Of a stretch of DNA of 64,000 bases, positions 41,801 to 51,857 are shown one piece after another (position 1 is the first letter of the stretch; each line of letters opens with the position of its first letter). The position numbers were made by a program, and so were the translations under genes. The notes under the pieces were generated by a model. It saw nothing but the letters and a program-made list of their open reading frames with translations. It was not told where the DNA came from and searched no databases. The stretch is from positions 62,001-126,000 of the forward strand of contig NZ_JARXXP010000007.1 in assembly GCF_029893965.1 (NCBI RefSeq). Direction: 5' to 3'. Source of the DNA: Paenibacillus sp. PastM-3. GTDB lineage: Bacteria; Bacillota; Bacilli; Paenibacillales; Paenibacillaceae.

Positions 41801-44029
41801 TTACGGATGATTCAGCTTCCGGTGATCGCCGGGAGTCATTCCGGTAAACCGCTTGAAGACCCTTCCGAAGGTAATAGCGTTAGCATAACCAACCTGCAGG
41901 GCAATATCCTGAATACTGTCCTGCGTGTCATCCAGCAGCTCCTTCGCCTTCTTTACCCGCAGCTCTGCCAGGAAGTCAACAAATTTCATATTGAATTCTT
42001 CCTTAAACAGATAGCTGGCATATTTGCCGGAGATCTGGAACCGTTCGCTCAGATGGTTTAAGGAGAGATCCGGATTGGCGTAATTGTCCTCAATGTAATG
42101 CTTAACCTCCTTGATCATGACACGGTGGCTCTTGAGCTCATTCACCGAAACATAAACATGGTAGGTTTCATTCAGCCAGCCCGTCAACAGCTCCTTGATC
42201 TCCTCGAGATCGGTACTCCTGCGGATCTGCTCCTGCAAACCGCCAGTGCCGGTTAACGCGAGCTGCCGGTCCAGTGATTCCGAGATGCCCCTAAGCTCCT
42301 GCTCCAGTGCCTGCAGCATGACCTCCAGCAGCATGTAGATCTCTTCATCCTTCAAGCGGTCTTTACGGAAGGAAGCAAAAATTTCCTCCAGCCTGCTCCG
42401 CCAATTCTCCCCGGATAGCCGGAATTCCCGGACAAGCTGCGTGAAATTCCCGAAATACTTATAGCTCTGCAGCCCGGGCTCCTCCTGCCGGTCCATATGA
42501 ACCGCAGCAATCTCTGTTCCGAGCGCCAGCCTGTGGCTGAGCACCCCGGCAGCAGCTGTGTAGGACAGGTGAATATCCTGCAGGCGGTCAACTGTATGAC
42601 CGACACCAAAGGTAAGGGAAAGGCGCAGATTCTCCAGAATCCAGCTGTGACAGCCCCTGGCCAGCTCAAGCAGCTGAGAATTATCATCTGAAGGACGGTG
42701 CCGGAGGCCGATCAGGACAGCAAGCCGTTGTCCGCTTACCCATTCCGACCATGCCTGAAGCTGATTCTCGGCCATCAGGTCGCTGATTACACTCGTCAGG
42801 GCGAATTTAAGCAGATTCTGCTCCTGCCGGGAAAGCACCTTTAGCTCATCTCCCACATTCAGCTCCGCAGCAAATACCACAAAGGCGTCAAACTCTCTTT
42901 TTCCTTCAAAAGGATCAAGCGCTGTTAGTCTTTCAGATACATCCTTCAGGCGTTCACCGCTGATGATGTCCAGAAACAGCTGTCTGCGCCGGATCAGCAG
43001 ATTTTCATAACGTTCCCGCTCATAGTCGGTTGTCAGCTGCACCAGACTGTCCAGGGCGGTATGCATCAGGGCCAGCTCATCCGGATTAGCAGCTGCCGGC
43101 TCATTTTTGCCATGGGGCTGCAGCGCTTGAATCCGTACCATCAGCTGCTGGATCGGCCGGTAGTTGCGGCGGGTGATATAAATGATATACAGCACTCCCA
43201 GTGCAATCGTCACGAGTCCGATCACAAGCCAGATATAGGATATGACCGAAATCCAGTCGAACAGCCGGCCTGCCCGCAGTCCGCTCTCAAAGGTCCAGCC
43301 CAGGCTGTCCGCCCGGATCGTGGATAGCTTGCGGATATTGTCATCACCTGAGGTCTGCAATGAATCATACAACAGGGTGCCTGCGGAATCTTTTATCCGG
43401 ACAAAAGAAAGCTCGCCGCTCGTCAAACCGTCCACCAGGCGCTCCAGGCGGTATACGCTGATATTGACAACGATGTAACCGTCTGAGCCCAGGGGAATCG
43501 GAAGCCTTCTGGCCAGACTGACCACCGGATATTCAGCCTTGGCATTTCTTGGCTGGTACATCCGCACCGGACTCCAACCGGTCTGCACCTGCTGCTGTGA
43601 AATCTGATCAATATATGCCGCCTCATGCGTCAAATCCAGGTCCACGTAACCGCTTTGGCTGAGAACCTGCCTGTCCTTGCTGCGGTAAATATAGATCGAG
43701 TCGATGAGGCTGATGCGTTCAACCAGACGGTTCATGCTCTGTACAATTTCGTAGGAGCTGTCACCAGGGTAAGCCGCTTTGGCCGGGTCAAAAAAATCGT
43801 TGTAGGAGTAGTTGTTCTCTACCTCATCCAGCACACTGAGCTGCACATCACTTAAGGTCCGTTCCACGGTATCTGCAATGTAGCTGGTGGAGATGTAATT
43901 GGCTTTTTGCGTCTCGCTGCGGGAGAGCTCTGTAATGATCATAAAGGCCAGAAAAATAAGCACAGATACGACAAGAAGAAAGACAGGGAAGTATGAAAAT
44001 AGCATCCGACTGTACCAACTGCGTTTCAT
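41801..44029 (-). CDS. Membrane-anchored AraC-family regulator
   Basis: 742 residues. A first membrane helix (residues 12-34, FPVFLLVVSVLIFLAFMIIT), an extracellular sensor domain of about 220 residues, a second helix (about 268-292, WISVISYIWLVIGLVTIALG) and a large cytosolic part ending in two AraC helix-turn-helix motifs (LSLNHLSERFQISGKYASYL; IQDIALQVGYANAITFGRVF, FKRFTGMTPGDHRKL). This one-component architecture often controls the adjacent Lpl-type transporter genes. It lies upstream of the LplA gene with its own terminator. Confidence 0.92.
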   Translation of the reverse strand: MKRSWYSRMLFSYFPVFLLVVSVLIFLAFMIITELSRSETQKANYISTSYIADTVERTLSDVQLSVLDEVENNYSYNDFFDPAKAAYPGDSSYEIVQSMNRLVERISLIDSIYIYRSKDRQVLSQSGYVDLDLTHEAAYIDQISQQQVQTGWSPVRMYQPRNAKAEYPVVSLARRLPIPLGSDGYIVVNISVYRLERLVDGLTSGELSFVRIKDSAGTLLYDSLQTSGDDNIRKLSTIRADSLGWTFESGLRAGRLFDWISVISYIWLVIGLVTIALGVLYIIYITRRNYRPIQQLMVRIQALQPHGKNEPAAANPDELALMHTALDSLVQLTTDYERERYENLLIRRRQLFLDIISGERLKDVSERLTALDPFEGKREFDAFVVFAAELNVGDELKVLSRQEQNLLKFALTSVISDLMAENQLQAWSEWVSGQRLAVLIGLRHRPSDDNSQLLELARGCHSWILENLRLSLTFGVGHTVDRLQDIHLSYTAAAGVLSHRLALGTEIAAVHMDRQEEPGLQSYKYFGNFTQLVREFRLSGENWRSRLEEIFASFRKDRLKDEEIYMLLEVMLQALEQELRGISESLDRQLALTGTGGLQEQIRRSTDLEEIKELLTGWLNETYHVYVSVNELKSHRVMIKEVKHYIEDNYANPDLSLNHLSERFQISGKYASYLFKEEFNMKFVDFLAELRVKKAKELLDDTQDSIQDIALQVGYANAITFGRVFKRFTGMTPGDHRKLNHP

Positions 44030-44055
44030 AGCTCCTCCCCTCCCTTTTTAGAAAG

Positions 44056-45249
44056 TTAATGACTTGAATGCGAGACAGCCTTAACCCTGTACAGCAATAA
44101 AGCGCCGGCCGCAGCGCTGACCGTGCAGGCAAAATACATCAGACCGGGTCCGCCCGTCTCCAGCAGATAGCCATTCAGCAAATTCCCGGCGATTCCGCCG
44201 AGGCCTACAAACACCATGTTGAACAAGCTTTGTCCTGTGGCCTGCAGCTCCTTGCCTGTTATAGAAGCTACATACTCCACAGCAGCAATATAGAAAAAGC
44301 CGAAGGAAAGTCCGTGCAGCGCCTGGACTCCTATCATAACACCGGGAACCGGAATGAGCCATTGGATGGCCCAGCGGAGCATGTAGGCAACGGAAGCGAG
44401 CATCAGTGTTTTTTCATAGCCGTATTTATTCAGCACCCTGGATGCTGCCAGCATCGCCGGGACACTGGTAATAGAAGCAATCAGCAGCGCAATGCCCGAC
44501 CACGAGAAGCTGCCTCCGGCCATCTGAAAGGTCAGCACAAAAAAGGAATTGAACGCAGTCAGTGTCTGGTTGACCAGAAAGCAGCCGGCCAAAAACAGCA
44601 TAAACACCTTGTTGCCCAGCAGCTTTCTGATTCCCTGTGAGAAGGTCACACTGGTGCTTCTCCGCTCCACACTAGTAGGAATAGTGATTACCAGCGTAAG
44701 CGCGAGCAGGTTAAAGATCAGGAACGGTATCCAGAGCTCGGTTACTCCCAGCCAGTTGAGATACATTCCGCCAAAATATCCGCCCAGCGCCGTCCCGACA
44801 CTGCCAAACAGCCGGATCGTGCCGAAGGAGGTGCCTGCCGCCTGAGCCGCCCTTACCGCATAGGAGTCGGCAATCGGAGTCTGTGTACTCTGAAATATAG
44901 TGTACAGGCTGTATACCAGTACAATAACCATCAGCCATCTCAAATTATAAAAATAAACGATGGTTCCGGGAATAATCAAGGTGAGCATGAGCACCAGCCT
45001 TGTCCGCTGATAGCGGTCCACCAGAATCCCCCACAAGGGCTGGAACAGAATCGCCAGCAGGGTGCCGAAGGCCATCATAACCCCGATTGCCTGGCTGCTC
45101 ATGCCTTGATGAACCAGCAGTGAAGTGACGTACGGATTGAAGCTTCCCCCCGCCAGACCCGTGAACAGGTAGAGTCCGCGCATTTTCAGCAGCACCTCGG
45201 ACTCCTTGCTCTTGACCGAAAATCTTGTTATGCCCAGTTCACGTTTCAT
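44056..45249 (-). CDS. MFS transporter
   Basis: 397 residues, about twelve membrane helices. The A-motif-like loop is QPLWGILVDRYQRTRLVL. Similar to the sugar-proton symporter/PPP group (LacY-like) with two six-helix halves. It ends 27 bases before the AraC-type gene and starts just after the ROK kinase gene. It may import a monosaccharide or glycoside for phosphorylation by that kinase. Confidence 0.88.
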   Translation of the reverse strand: MKRELGITRFSVKSKESEVLLKMRGLYLFTGLAGGSFNPYVTSLLVHQGMSSQAIGVMMAFGTLLAILFQPLWGILVDRYQRTRLVLMLTLIIPGTIVYFYNLRWLMVIVLVYSLYTIFQSTQTPIADSYAVRAAQAAGTSFGTIRLFGSVGTALGGYFGGMYLNWLGVTELWIPFLIFNLLALTLVITIPTSVERRSTSVTFSQGIRKLLGNKVFMLFLAGCFLVNQTLTAFNSFFVLTFQMAGGSFSWSGIALLIASITSVPAMLAASRVLNKYGYEKTLMLASVAYMLRWAIQWLIPVPGVMIGVQALHGLSFGFFYIAAVEYVASITGKELQATGQSLFNMVFVGLGGIAGNLLNGYLLETGGPGLMYFACTVSAAAGALLLYRVKAVSHSSH

Positions 45250-45269
45250 GATCTAAACCTCGTTTCTAT

Positions 45270-46241
45270 TTAATTGCCTGAAGTGATTCTGCTTCTTACA
45301 GCCGCCGCAGCTCCGATTGCCCCTGCCCGGTTGCCGAGCACCGCCTGCCGGATTGCCGGCGGCTGATGCGGGGGATAACAGCTGACACGCTTGACAATTT
45401 CGTCTATATATCCCGGATTCTTCTCCACCACTCCGCCGCCGAGAATGACGAGCTCCAGATCGAGCGTGAGCACTATATTCTTGATAACAGCCGCCATGTG
45501 CCCGTATGCCTGATCCAAAAGCTGCAATGCCGCTTTATCCTCACGCCTGGCGGCAGCAAATACATGCTCGGCCCGGACCGGTCCGCCCTGCGCCAGCTCA
45601 CGGATTAAAGACGGGCGGCCGCCGCTGTGCAAGTAATCCGCTGCCTTTGCTCCAATCCCTGTGCCGGAAGCCTCCATTTCAAACGGGCCGAACTCGCTGT
45701 ACTCCGGATCAGCTGCCGCAGAGTACTCGCCCGGCTTAACAATGAGATAGCCGATCTCGCCGGCGGCGAAGCCGGCTCCCCGGTACAGCCGTCCATCCAG
45801 GAACAGGGCGCTTCCGACTCCGGTTCCAACCGTAATCATGATGAAATGCCCCGAGCCGGCCGCCGCTCCGGCCGCATGCTCGCCCAGTGCTGCCATATTG
45901 ACATCGTTGTCGAGCACGACAGTTCCCGGATAACGGGCAGTAATAAGCGGACGAATATCGACAGCAGGCCAATTCAGCGCCGGAGCACTGGTAAGTGTCC
46001 CTGTACGTTCATTCATCACTCCCGGAAAACCGATGCCTACTCCCTTGAGCGATGATAGTGTACCGCCGTTTCGGATGCAGCTCTGCTCCAGTTCATCAAA
46101 TAACCAGTTAAAGAACTTTCCGGGATCACGGCTCAGCTGTGTCTCCAGCTTATGCTCCTCCAGGATATTGCCCTGCTCATCTGTCAGGCAGAGCTGTGTT
46201 TTGGTTCCGCCGACATCGATTCCTGCGCTGAATAGCTTCAT
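45270..46241 (-). CDS. ROK-family sugar kinase
   Basis: 323 residues. N-terminal ATPase loop GIDVGGTKTQLCLTDEQGN and the catalytic Asp in LDNDVNMAALGE. The middle has GTGVGSALFLDGRLYRGAGF. The usual ROK zinc motif CxCGxxGC after GEIGH is absent; here it reads GEIGYLIVKPGEYS with no cysteines. It phosphorylates a hexose, probably using ATP. GGAGGAATTCATA precedes the ATG. It follows the ROK repressor on the same strand. Confidence 0.9.
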   Translation of the reverse strand: MKLFSAGIDVGGTKTQLCLTDEQGNILEEHKLETQLSRDPGKFFNWLFDELEQSCIRNGGTLSSLKGVGIGFPGVMNERTGTLTSAPALNWPAVDIRPLITARYPGTVVLDNDVNMAALGEHAAGAAAGSGHFIMITVGTGVGSALFLDGRLYRGAGFAAGEIGYLIVKPGEYSAAADPEYSEFGPFEMEASGTGIGAKAADYLHSGGRPSLIRELAQGGPVRAEHVFAAARREDKAALQLLDQAYGHMAAVIKNIVLTLDLELVILGGGVVEKNPGYIDEIVKRVSCYPPHQPPAIRQAVLGNRAGAIGAAAAVRSRITSGN

Positions 46242-46280
46242 TATGAATTCCTCCGCATTGTTATGATTCCTTATTCCCGC

Positions 46281-47459
46281 CTACTGTCCGCGAATAAGGC
46301 GAAAAGCAGCCTGTAGGGCAATCTGAATGGCACCGAGTACCACATCCTTATCCCCGCGGCCGGATACAGACAGCTGCGGCTTGCGCTGCAGCTGCGCCAG
46401 CTCTGCTTCCAGCCTGTGCAGCAGCAGGTCGCCGTTTCCGCCGATCCCGCCTCCCAGCACTACCCGGTCCGGAGCGATTACTGCACAAATACTGCCAAGT
46501 GCTTCTGCCAGCAGGCGGCAGTATGCATCCAGAATGGATTCTGCGAGAACATTGCCGCTGCGGGCTTCATTAAATATCTGTTCTGCAGATCCTTCAAGGC
46601 CTGCTAGCAGTGGAGTTGCTGCCGCAGTTTGCTGTTCAGCGGTTATGCTGGAGGCGAGCTGCTTCAGTCCGCCTGCAGACAGAATATCCTCCAGCCTGCC
46701 CGCGCTAAGAACCACATTGGCTAATTCACCGGCACCGCCGCCCAGCCCGCGGTAAATCTCCCCGCCGATAATCAGCCCGCCCCCGGTTCCTTCACCGATG
46801 GAGAAGTACAGCAGGGAACGGCTTTTTTCCGCTCCGGACAGGGTATACTCGGCCAAAGCTGCCAGATTGACGTCATTCTCGGTGACGACGGGCACCGGTA
46901 ACAGCTGTGCCAGATTCGCCAGCTTCAGCGCAGCTTCGCGGCCCCGCAGCGGCAATACCAGCTCAGACACCTCGCCGTCAGCGGGATTGACAACACCTGG
47001 AATACCGAAAGCCGCCGCCTGGATGCTGTCCCAGTTTAACCCGGCTTCGGCAAGAAGCCCTTCAAGGCCCTGCACCAGAAAGTCCTGAAACTCCGGCTCT
47101 GCCAGATGATCTGCCGGCATAGCCAGCTGCTTGTAATGGCAAATCTCTCCGCCCATATCCGCCAGGGCCATCCTGATCCGGGTCGCCCCCAGGTCTGCGC
47201 CGATGACATAATAGCATTTCCGGTTAAATTCAAGCAGAGTGGCCTTGCGGCCCTGTGCGTTCTCCGCCCGTCCTGTTTCTTTGACCAGTCCCCGCCCGAT
47301 TAACTGGGTCACTGCCGAGGATATGGTCGGCTTGCTCAGTCCCGTTTCACGGCTTAGATCCGCTCTGGATTGCGGCCCGCCAGCAATAATACGGTCCAGG
47401 ATCAGCATTTCATTCATATTGCGCATCGCTTTCGGCGTTCCTGCAGATGACATATTCAT
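46281..47459 (-). CDS. ROK-family transcriptional repressor (NagC/XylR type)
   Basis: 392 residues. N-terminal winged helix (SRADLSRETGLSKPTISSAV, TQLIGRGLVKETGR), then a ROK domain (VIGADLGATRIRMALADMGG, TENDVNLAALAEY, GTGGGLIIGGEIYRGLGGGA). The zinc-binding cysteines of classic ROK proteins are absent here also. It probably controls the kinase and transporter genes that follow. Confidence 0.92.
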   Translation of the reverse strand: MNMSSAGTPKAMRNMNEMLILDRIIAGGPQSRADLSRETGLSKPTISSAVTQLIGRGLVKETGRAENAQGRKATLLEFNRKCYYVIGADLGATRIRMALADMGGEICHYKQLAMPADHLAEPEFQDFLVQGLEGLLAEAGLNWDSIQAAAFGIPGVVNPADGEVSELVLPLRGREAALKLANLAQLLPVPVVTENDVNLAALAEYTLSGAEKSRSLLYFSIGEGTGGGLIIGGEIYRGLGGGAGELANVVLSAGRLEDILSAGGLKQLASSITAEQQTAAATPLLAGLEGSAEQIFNEARSGNVLAESILDAYCRLLAEALGSICAVIAPDRVVLGGGIGGNGDLLLHRLEAELAQLQRKPQLSVSGRGDKDVVLGAIQIALQAAFRLIRGQ

Positions 47460-47669
47460 CGTTCGCCCTCTACTCTCATGATTTGCCTCATACTCTCTTG
47501 CATTCCCCTGAATTTTATAATTAGTAAAGTTTCTTAACTTAATATACAGATTACCGTTACATTTATCCAGCCTTTTGTAAGGTTAAATTACATCAGCGGG
47601 CAGAGAAAAATTTGATAAGAACTGAATTTGGGCTATAATTATAGGTAAATATGCTTACGGGGTGTACTA

Positions 47670-48137
47670 ATGAACGAAGACAGATATAACAAAGTGGACG
47701 GACTTATGGGGGCTTTTCAGCAATTTTCTCGGCTGAACTGGCAAAAGACGACAATGTTCGGGCTAAAGCCGAGTGAAATCCGGGTACTGATTACGATCCG
47801 CATGGGCAAAAAAAGAACCGGCAAGGATACGCTTACCGTCTCGGAAGTCAGCAAACTGCTGCGCGTGACCTCTCCTACGATTACACAAATGGTGAACAGC
47901 CTGCTCAGCCAGGGACTGGTCGTGCGTACCAGCGACTCCCAGGACCGCAGGATCAGCGCGATCCAATTGACGGAACAGGGCGAGCAGCTCGCCGACCAGG
48001 CCATTGCCAAGATCCGCGATACGTTCAAGGGTATGATAGACCATCTGGGTGAGGACAAAAGCGCTCAGCTCATAGAGCTGCTGGACGAAGTCCACGCCTA
48101 TTTCGAGCATTTGAACGGACAGGCAGATTACTCTTAA
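47670..48137 (+). CDS. MarR-family transcriptional regulator
   Basis: 155 residues. Winged helix with LTVSEVSKLLRVTSPTITQM, VNSLLSQGLVVRTSDSQDRR and the wing ISAIQLTEQGEQLA. It is convergent with the LtaS-like gene and divergent from the ROK repressor. Target genes are not evident; no transporter lies next to it on the same strand. Confidence 0.92.
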   Translation: MNEDRYNKVDGLMGAFQQFSRLNWQKTTMFGLKPSEIRVLITIRMGKKRTGKDTLTVSEVSKLLRVTSPTITQMVNSLLSQGLVVRTSDSQDRRISAIQLTEQGEQLADQAIAKIRDTFKGMIDHLGEDKSAQLIELLDEVHAYFEHLNGQADYS

Positions 48138-48346
48138 TTTGATGTAATATCGCTCACCGCCGTCCTGCCACGCCTCTGTGTCACACCACTTGGGAGAATC
48201 AACGGGACTTTTACCGTTGATTCCGCCGCTCCGCACGTTTCTGCCCGCCCCGCCGCTTCTAATACCTAATTACCTTCAGTCCCCCACTCACATCACCATC
48301 CCACCTTCCTCCAATACCAAGGCGTCCCCCTACATAAATTAAAAAA
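48138..48346. other. Gap between convergent genes
   Basis: No gene seen. Pyrimidine-rich stretch near 48250-48320. The terminator at 48347 ends the leftward LtaS-type gene. Confidence 0.4.
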
Positions 48347-48378
48347 CACCAAGTGCAGGATTTCACCCACACTTGGTG
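48347..48378 (-). terminator. Terminator of the LtaS-type gene
   Basis: Leftward: CACCAAGTG / CACTTGGTG with a 14-base loop, followed by TTTTTTAATT. Confidence 0.85.
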
Positions 48379-48425
48379 CTCATTCTACTCCCAATTAATT
48401 ACTCCCGTTACTCCAGCCAAGTCTA

Positions 48426-50303
48426 TTACTCCGTCTGATCCGCCCGGTTTGGCAGCTGCAGCAGGTAGCTGTTCGACAGGCTCAGCAGACGCTGGACTGC
48501 GCTGAACTGCGCTTCCGTCGAGCCGCCGGGCAGGCTGGAGTTATCCAGCAGGCTATAATTGGTACCGTCAGCATAGCCGTCACCAGTGACGTAAATGCTC
48601 TGGTTATTAATGAAGGAACCCGTCGGCAGGAAATGCCGCACCGGCAGCAGATTACTGGCCTGATTGAACAGGTCTTCGCCAAAATGCAGCTGCCCCGCTA
48701 CGGAAACTCCCAGCAGATTAGCAACTGTCGGCAGAATATCGACCTGGCCGCCCGTTCCGCTCATAACAGCAGGCAGGCCGCCGCTTGGTGAATGGACAAT
48801 GAACGGAATGTTAAACATATCCGTGTAGCCGTAGTCATGGCCGACCAGCCCGTTAATCAGCTCCTTCTCCCCGCTGCCCAGCGTATACATCGGTACCCCC
48901 TGGTGGTCCCCGTAGAAGACAACAAGGCTGTCATCCCACAGGCCGCTTGCCTTCAGCTCCTCCAGAAACTGCCCCATCGCATAATCGGCATAGTTCTGAG
49001 CCTGGATATAATCACCAAGCAGCGTTCCCTTGTAGCGCTCAGGCAGTGACATTTTGTATTTCTCCTCAGGAATCCGGTAAGGATGATGCGCACTCATGGA
49101 GATTACCATCGCATAGAACGGCTGGTCTGCGGCATCCATTTTGACCAGTTCAGGTACAGTCTTCGCAAATAGCACCTCATCCGAGGAACCAAAAGCAATG
49201 TGATCGTCATCCCCGTAAAAAGCCTGGTCATAATACTTGTCAAAGCCGATCGCTTTGTACAGGGCGGTGCGGTTCCAGAATTCCACGCTGTTTGTATGGA
49301 ACGTAGCTGTAGCATAGCCGTTGCCGCCAAGCAGCTTCGGCAGGCTCGGTACCGCTTTTCTCATATAGTCGGAGGAGGTCGCCGGTGCATTCTTTGGCAC
49401 ATAAAAAGAGGTATTTACCGCAAACTCGGCATCCGAGGTGGTCCCCTGCCCTGCATTGGTGTAAAAGTTGTTGAAGTACGTATTTTCGCGTGCCAGCCGG
49501 TTGAGGTTCGGTGTAATTTCCTGCCCGTCAATGCTCAGCCCGATCAGGAAGTTCTGGAACGACTCCATCTGCACCACAATCAGATTCCGGCCTTTGTCGG
49601 CACCGAAATAGAGCGGCACTGCCGGCTCCGTGATTCCCTTAACCTCATTCACCGCCTGCTGCGTGATGTCCTGAGGGGCAATCAGCGCCTCATCCTCTGT
49701 CGTGTCAGCAAATAACGTGTACAGCTCGTAGTTCAGAATCCCCATGCTCTCCGCTTTTTTAATCTCGTTCATGCTTGCGTGGTTAGGCCAGATGTTAAAG
49801 ACACACAGGCCAAAAGAAACGGCAGACAGCACCAGCAGAGCTGGCCGGCTCATCCGGATTGCCCCCCGTTCCTTCCACTTGGCAATGTATTTGGGACGGA
49901 ACATGAAGAACAGGAAGAAGATGATATCGACAAAAATAAACAGGTAATACGGTGTAATCAGCGAATATGTGCTTTCCCCAACCTTGGTCACTTTATCTGC
50001 CTGCTGCAGCGCGTGATAGGTAGCAATGACCCCGTAATATTTGTAATACATCAGCACGGCAAAATAAATGACCGTAATCAGCAGATTCGCAATCATGTAG
50101 TACAGAATTTTCCGCTTGGAGGCCAGCCATTCAATCAGGCTGAACACAATCAGGAAAAAAGGAATCTCTGTGAATGCCATGCTCCAGCTCGGTCCTCCGC
50201 TAAAGACGACAAACCAGGCTACGGCACTTTTGATGAGCAGCACAACGCTGAACAGAATGATGGGTCTGCCGAATAACCGTTTTATTGCAGAATTGTGATT
50301 CAT
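48426..50303 (-). CDS. Lipoteichoic acid synthase-family sulfatase-fold protein
   Basis: 625 residues. Five membrane helices in the first about 190 residues, then an extracellular sulfatase-type domain. Metal and nucleophile motifs: VVQMESFQNF (metal Glu), GQGTTSDAEFAVNTSFY (catalytic Thr), YGDHQGVPMY (Asp-His). Such enzymes polymerise glycerol-phosphate from phosphatidylglycerol onto a lipid anchor outside the membrane. Whether this is the main LtaS or a YfnI/YqgS-like paralogue cannot be told. GGGGGAGTCAAT precedes the ATG. Confidence 0.93.
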   Translation of the reverse strand: MNHNSAIKRLFGRPIILFSVVLLIKSAVAWFVVFSGGPSWSMAFTEIPFFLIVFSLIEWLASKRKILYYMIANLLITVIYFAVLMYYKYYGVIATYHALQQADKVTKVGESTYSLITPYYLFIFVDIIFFLFFMFRPKYIAKWKERGAIRMSRPALLVLSAVSFGLCVFNIWPNHASMNEIKKAESMGILNYELYTLFADTTEDEALIAPQDITQQAVNEVKGITEPAVPLYFGADKGRNLIVVQMESFQNFLIGLSIDGQEITPNLNRLARENTYFNNFYTNAGQGTTSDAEFAVNTSFYVPKNAPATSSDYMRKAVPSLPKLLGGNGYATATFHTNSVEFWNRTALYKAIGFDKYYDQAFYGDDDHIAFGSSDEVLFAKTVPELVKMDAADQPFYAMVISMSAHHPYRIPEEKYKMSLPERYKGTLLGDYIQAQNYADYAMGQFLEELKASGLWDDSLVVFYGDHQGVPMYTLGSGEKELINGLVGHDYGYTDMFNIPFIVHSPSGGLPAVMSGTGGQVDILPTVANLLGVSVAGQLHFGEDLFNQASNLLPVRHFLPTGSFINNQSIYVTGDGYADGTNYSLLDNSSLPGGSTEAQFSAVQRLLSLSNSYLLQLPNRADQTE

Positions 50304-50620
50304 ATTGACTCCCCCTAGCTTTTCAGAAAAAAATCATTTTTATTTCAAATTTTGACAGCAGCATTCGTCACCAGCCTTAGGTGTCACCTCATGCCAAGTA
50401 TTTATATTCATTTCCGGGAGAAAGAGTTACACAAGCAGCAAGAAGAAACGGCTTACCGTCTTGCACCCAAGAACACCCGGACGGATTCCGTTTCTGCGGA
50501 GATACACTGATGATTAAATCATAAAGTAGATAGGTAATCAACCTATTTTTTTAAAAAATAAATCCGAACTCCTCCCAGGCTGGCTTGCCTGCTCAATCAA
50601 ACTCTATGTCCGCCAAAAAA
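50304..50620. other. Intergenic region before the LtaS-type gene
   Basis: No gene seen. AT-rich near 50520-50570 and likely to hold the LtaS-type promoter. Confidence 0.4.
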
Positions 50621-50651
50621 GCCCTCTCTCCGCAAGCTGCGGAAAGAGGGC
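50621..50651 (-). terminator. Terminator of the HAD gene
   Basis: GCCCTCTCTCCGCA / TGCGGAAAGAGGGC hairpin, followed leftward by TTTTTTGGCGG. Confidence 0.88.
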
Positions 50652-50682
50652 TAATCTAGTGGTACTGGAGCATACCCGTTAA

Positions 50683-51360
50683 TTATTCCGCACTGTCGTA
50701 CAGTCCGATCAGCTCATCGAACGCTGAAATAATGACATCCGAGCCCTTCAGCTCCTCCTGGCGGCCGAAGCCGGCATAACCGCAGCCGATCACGGTCTGC
50801 CCGTTGCCTTTGCCTGCTTCCACATCGGAGGACCGGTCGCCTACCATCCAGGCGCTGCTTACCCCGTTGTCCTTCAGCAGAAGGCCCAACAGCTCTGTCT
50901 TCGTTGCCGTTCCCTGGCCGCCTGCACTGTACAGCCCCTCGAACAAATCCTTCAGCTCATGCACAACTACTATGCTGTGTATGTAATCCGCCAGCCCGTT
51001 GCTGGCGACGAACAGCCTGACTCCCCGTTCTTGCAGCGCGCGCAGCGTCTCCACAACCCCCGGGTACAGCAGTGTGCCGCCGGCCTCCAGCCCTTCGATC
51101 TCCAGCTGCAGCAGCAGCTCATCGGCTCTGCGGTGCACCGCTTCATCCGCTTCCGGCATCACATTCTTCCAGATCTGCGCAAGAAGCATACCAAGACTGC
51201 CCAGAATGCGCTCCTCCGGCGGCGTGGGACCGGCATACAGCCCTTCCTCACGAAGGATATCGAACATTTTATGGTAAGCAGGCAATAACAGGCTTTCCGT
51301 CTGGAACAGCGTTCCGTCCATATCAAATACAATCGCTTCCGGTTTCTTCAGTTTCGTCAT
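50683..51360 (-). CDS. HAD-family hydrolase (phosphoglycolate phosphatase-like)
   Basis: 225 residues. Motif I VFDMDGTLFQTESLL (nucleophile Asp), motif II FVASNG, motif III/IV region with KTELLGLLLK and WMVGDRSSDVEAGKGNG. The helical cap after motif I suggests a subfamily I phosphatase acting on a small phosphorylated metabolite. Stands alone between terminators. Confidence 0.9.
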   Translation of the reverse strand: MTKLKKPEAIVFDMDGTLFQTESLLLPAYHKMFDILREEGLYAGPTPPEERILGSLGMLLAQIWKNVMPEADEAVHRRADELLLQLEIEGLEAGGTLLYPGVVETLRALQERGVRLFVASNGLADYIHSIVVVHELKDLFEGLYSAGGQGTATKTELLGLLLKDNGVSSAWMVGDRSSDVEAGKGNGQTVIGCGYAGFGRQEELKGSDVIISAFDELIGLYDSAE

Positions 51361-51527
51361 AAGGTGACCTTCCCTTCAGAGTGTTCTGCATGGGTTAATG
51401 ATAAAGGATAGCAGCACTCATTGTCTACGAGGGGTGAAGGGCATTAAATCCCCCCACAAAGCGGGGTCTCTCATGGATGCTGATCAGGTCCTTTGCGGGA
51501 ACCCCGAAAACTTATACAACGTAAAAA

Positions 51528-51565
51528 GACCGGGGCGTACACTGTTAAAAGTGCGCACTCCGGTC
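51528..51565 (-). terminator. Terminator of the AbrB-type gene
   Basis: GACCGGGGCGTAC / GTGCGCACTCCGGTC imperfect stem, followed leftward by TTTTTACG. Confidence 0.75.
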
Positions 51566-51602
51566 CTGCGGTCATCTGAAATTTCAGGCTTAAGATAAAT
51601 GA

Positions 51603-51857
51603 TTAAATCCGGTCAAAGCTGGCAATCAGCTCATCAAGGACATCCTTGCTGACCATTTTGCCTCTGAAGTTAATCAGGTTCTCTGCGCTTCCGGAGAAGA
51701 TGCAGGTAGGCTCATATTTTCTGAGAATGATTTTTTCTCCGTCAACAAAAATTTCAAGCGGGTCTTTTATGTCGATTCCCATTGTTCTGCGCAGCTCAAT
51801 CGGAATTACAATACGTCCCAGTTCATCAACTTTTCTCACAATACCAGTTGCTTTCAT
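51603..51857 (-). CDS. abrB: AbrB-family transition-state regulator
   Basis: 84 residues. The N-terminal swapped-hairpin DNA-binding domain MKATGIVRKVDELGRIVIPI and ELRRTMGIDIKDPLEIFVDG is the AbrB/Abh/SpoVT signature. The C-terminal half (YEPTCIFSGSAENLINFRGK, VLDELIASF) matches AbrB/Abh. It controls genes at the end of growth, including sporulation-related ones. GGGAGGATGCATAATA precedes the ATG. Several AbrB paralogues are usual, so the symbol is tentative. Confidence 0.88.
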   Translation of the reverse strand: MKATGIVRKVDELGRIVIPIELRRTMGIDIKDPLEIFVDGEKIILRKYEPTCIFSGSAENLINFRGKMVSKDVLDELIASFDRI

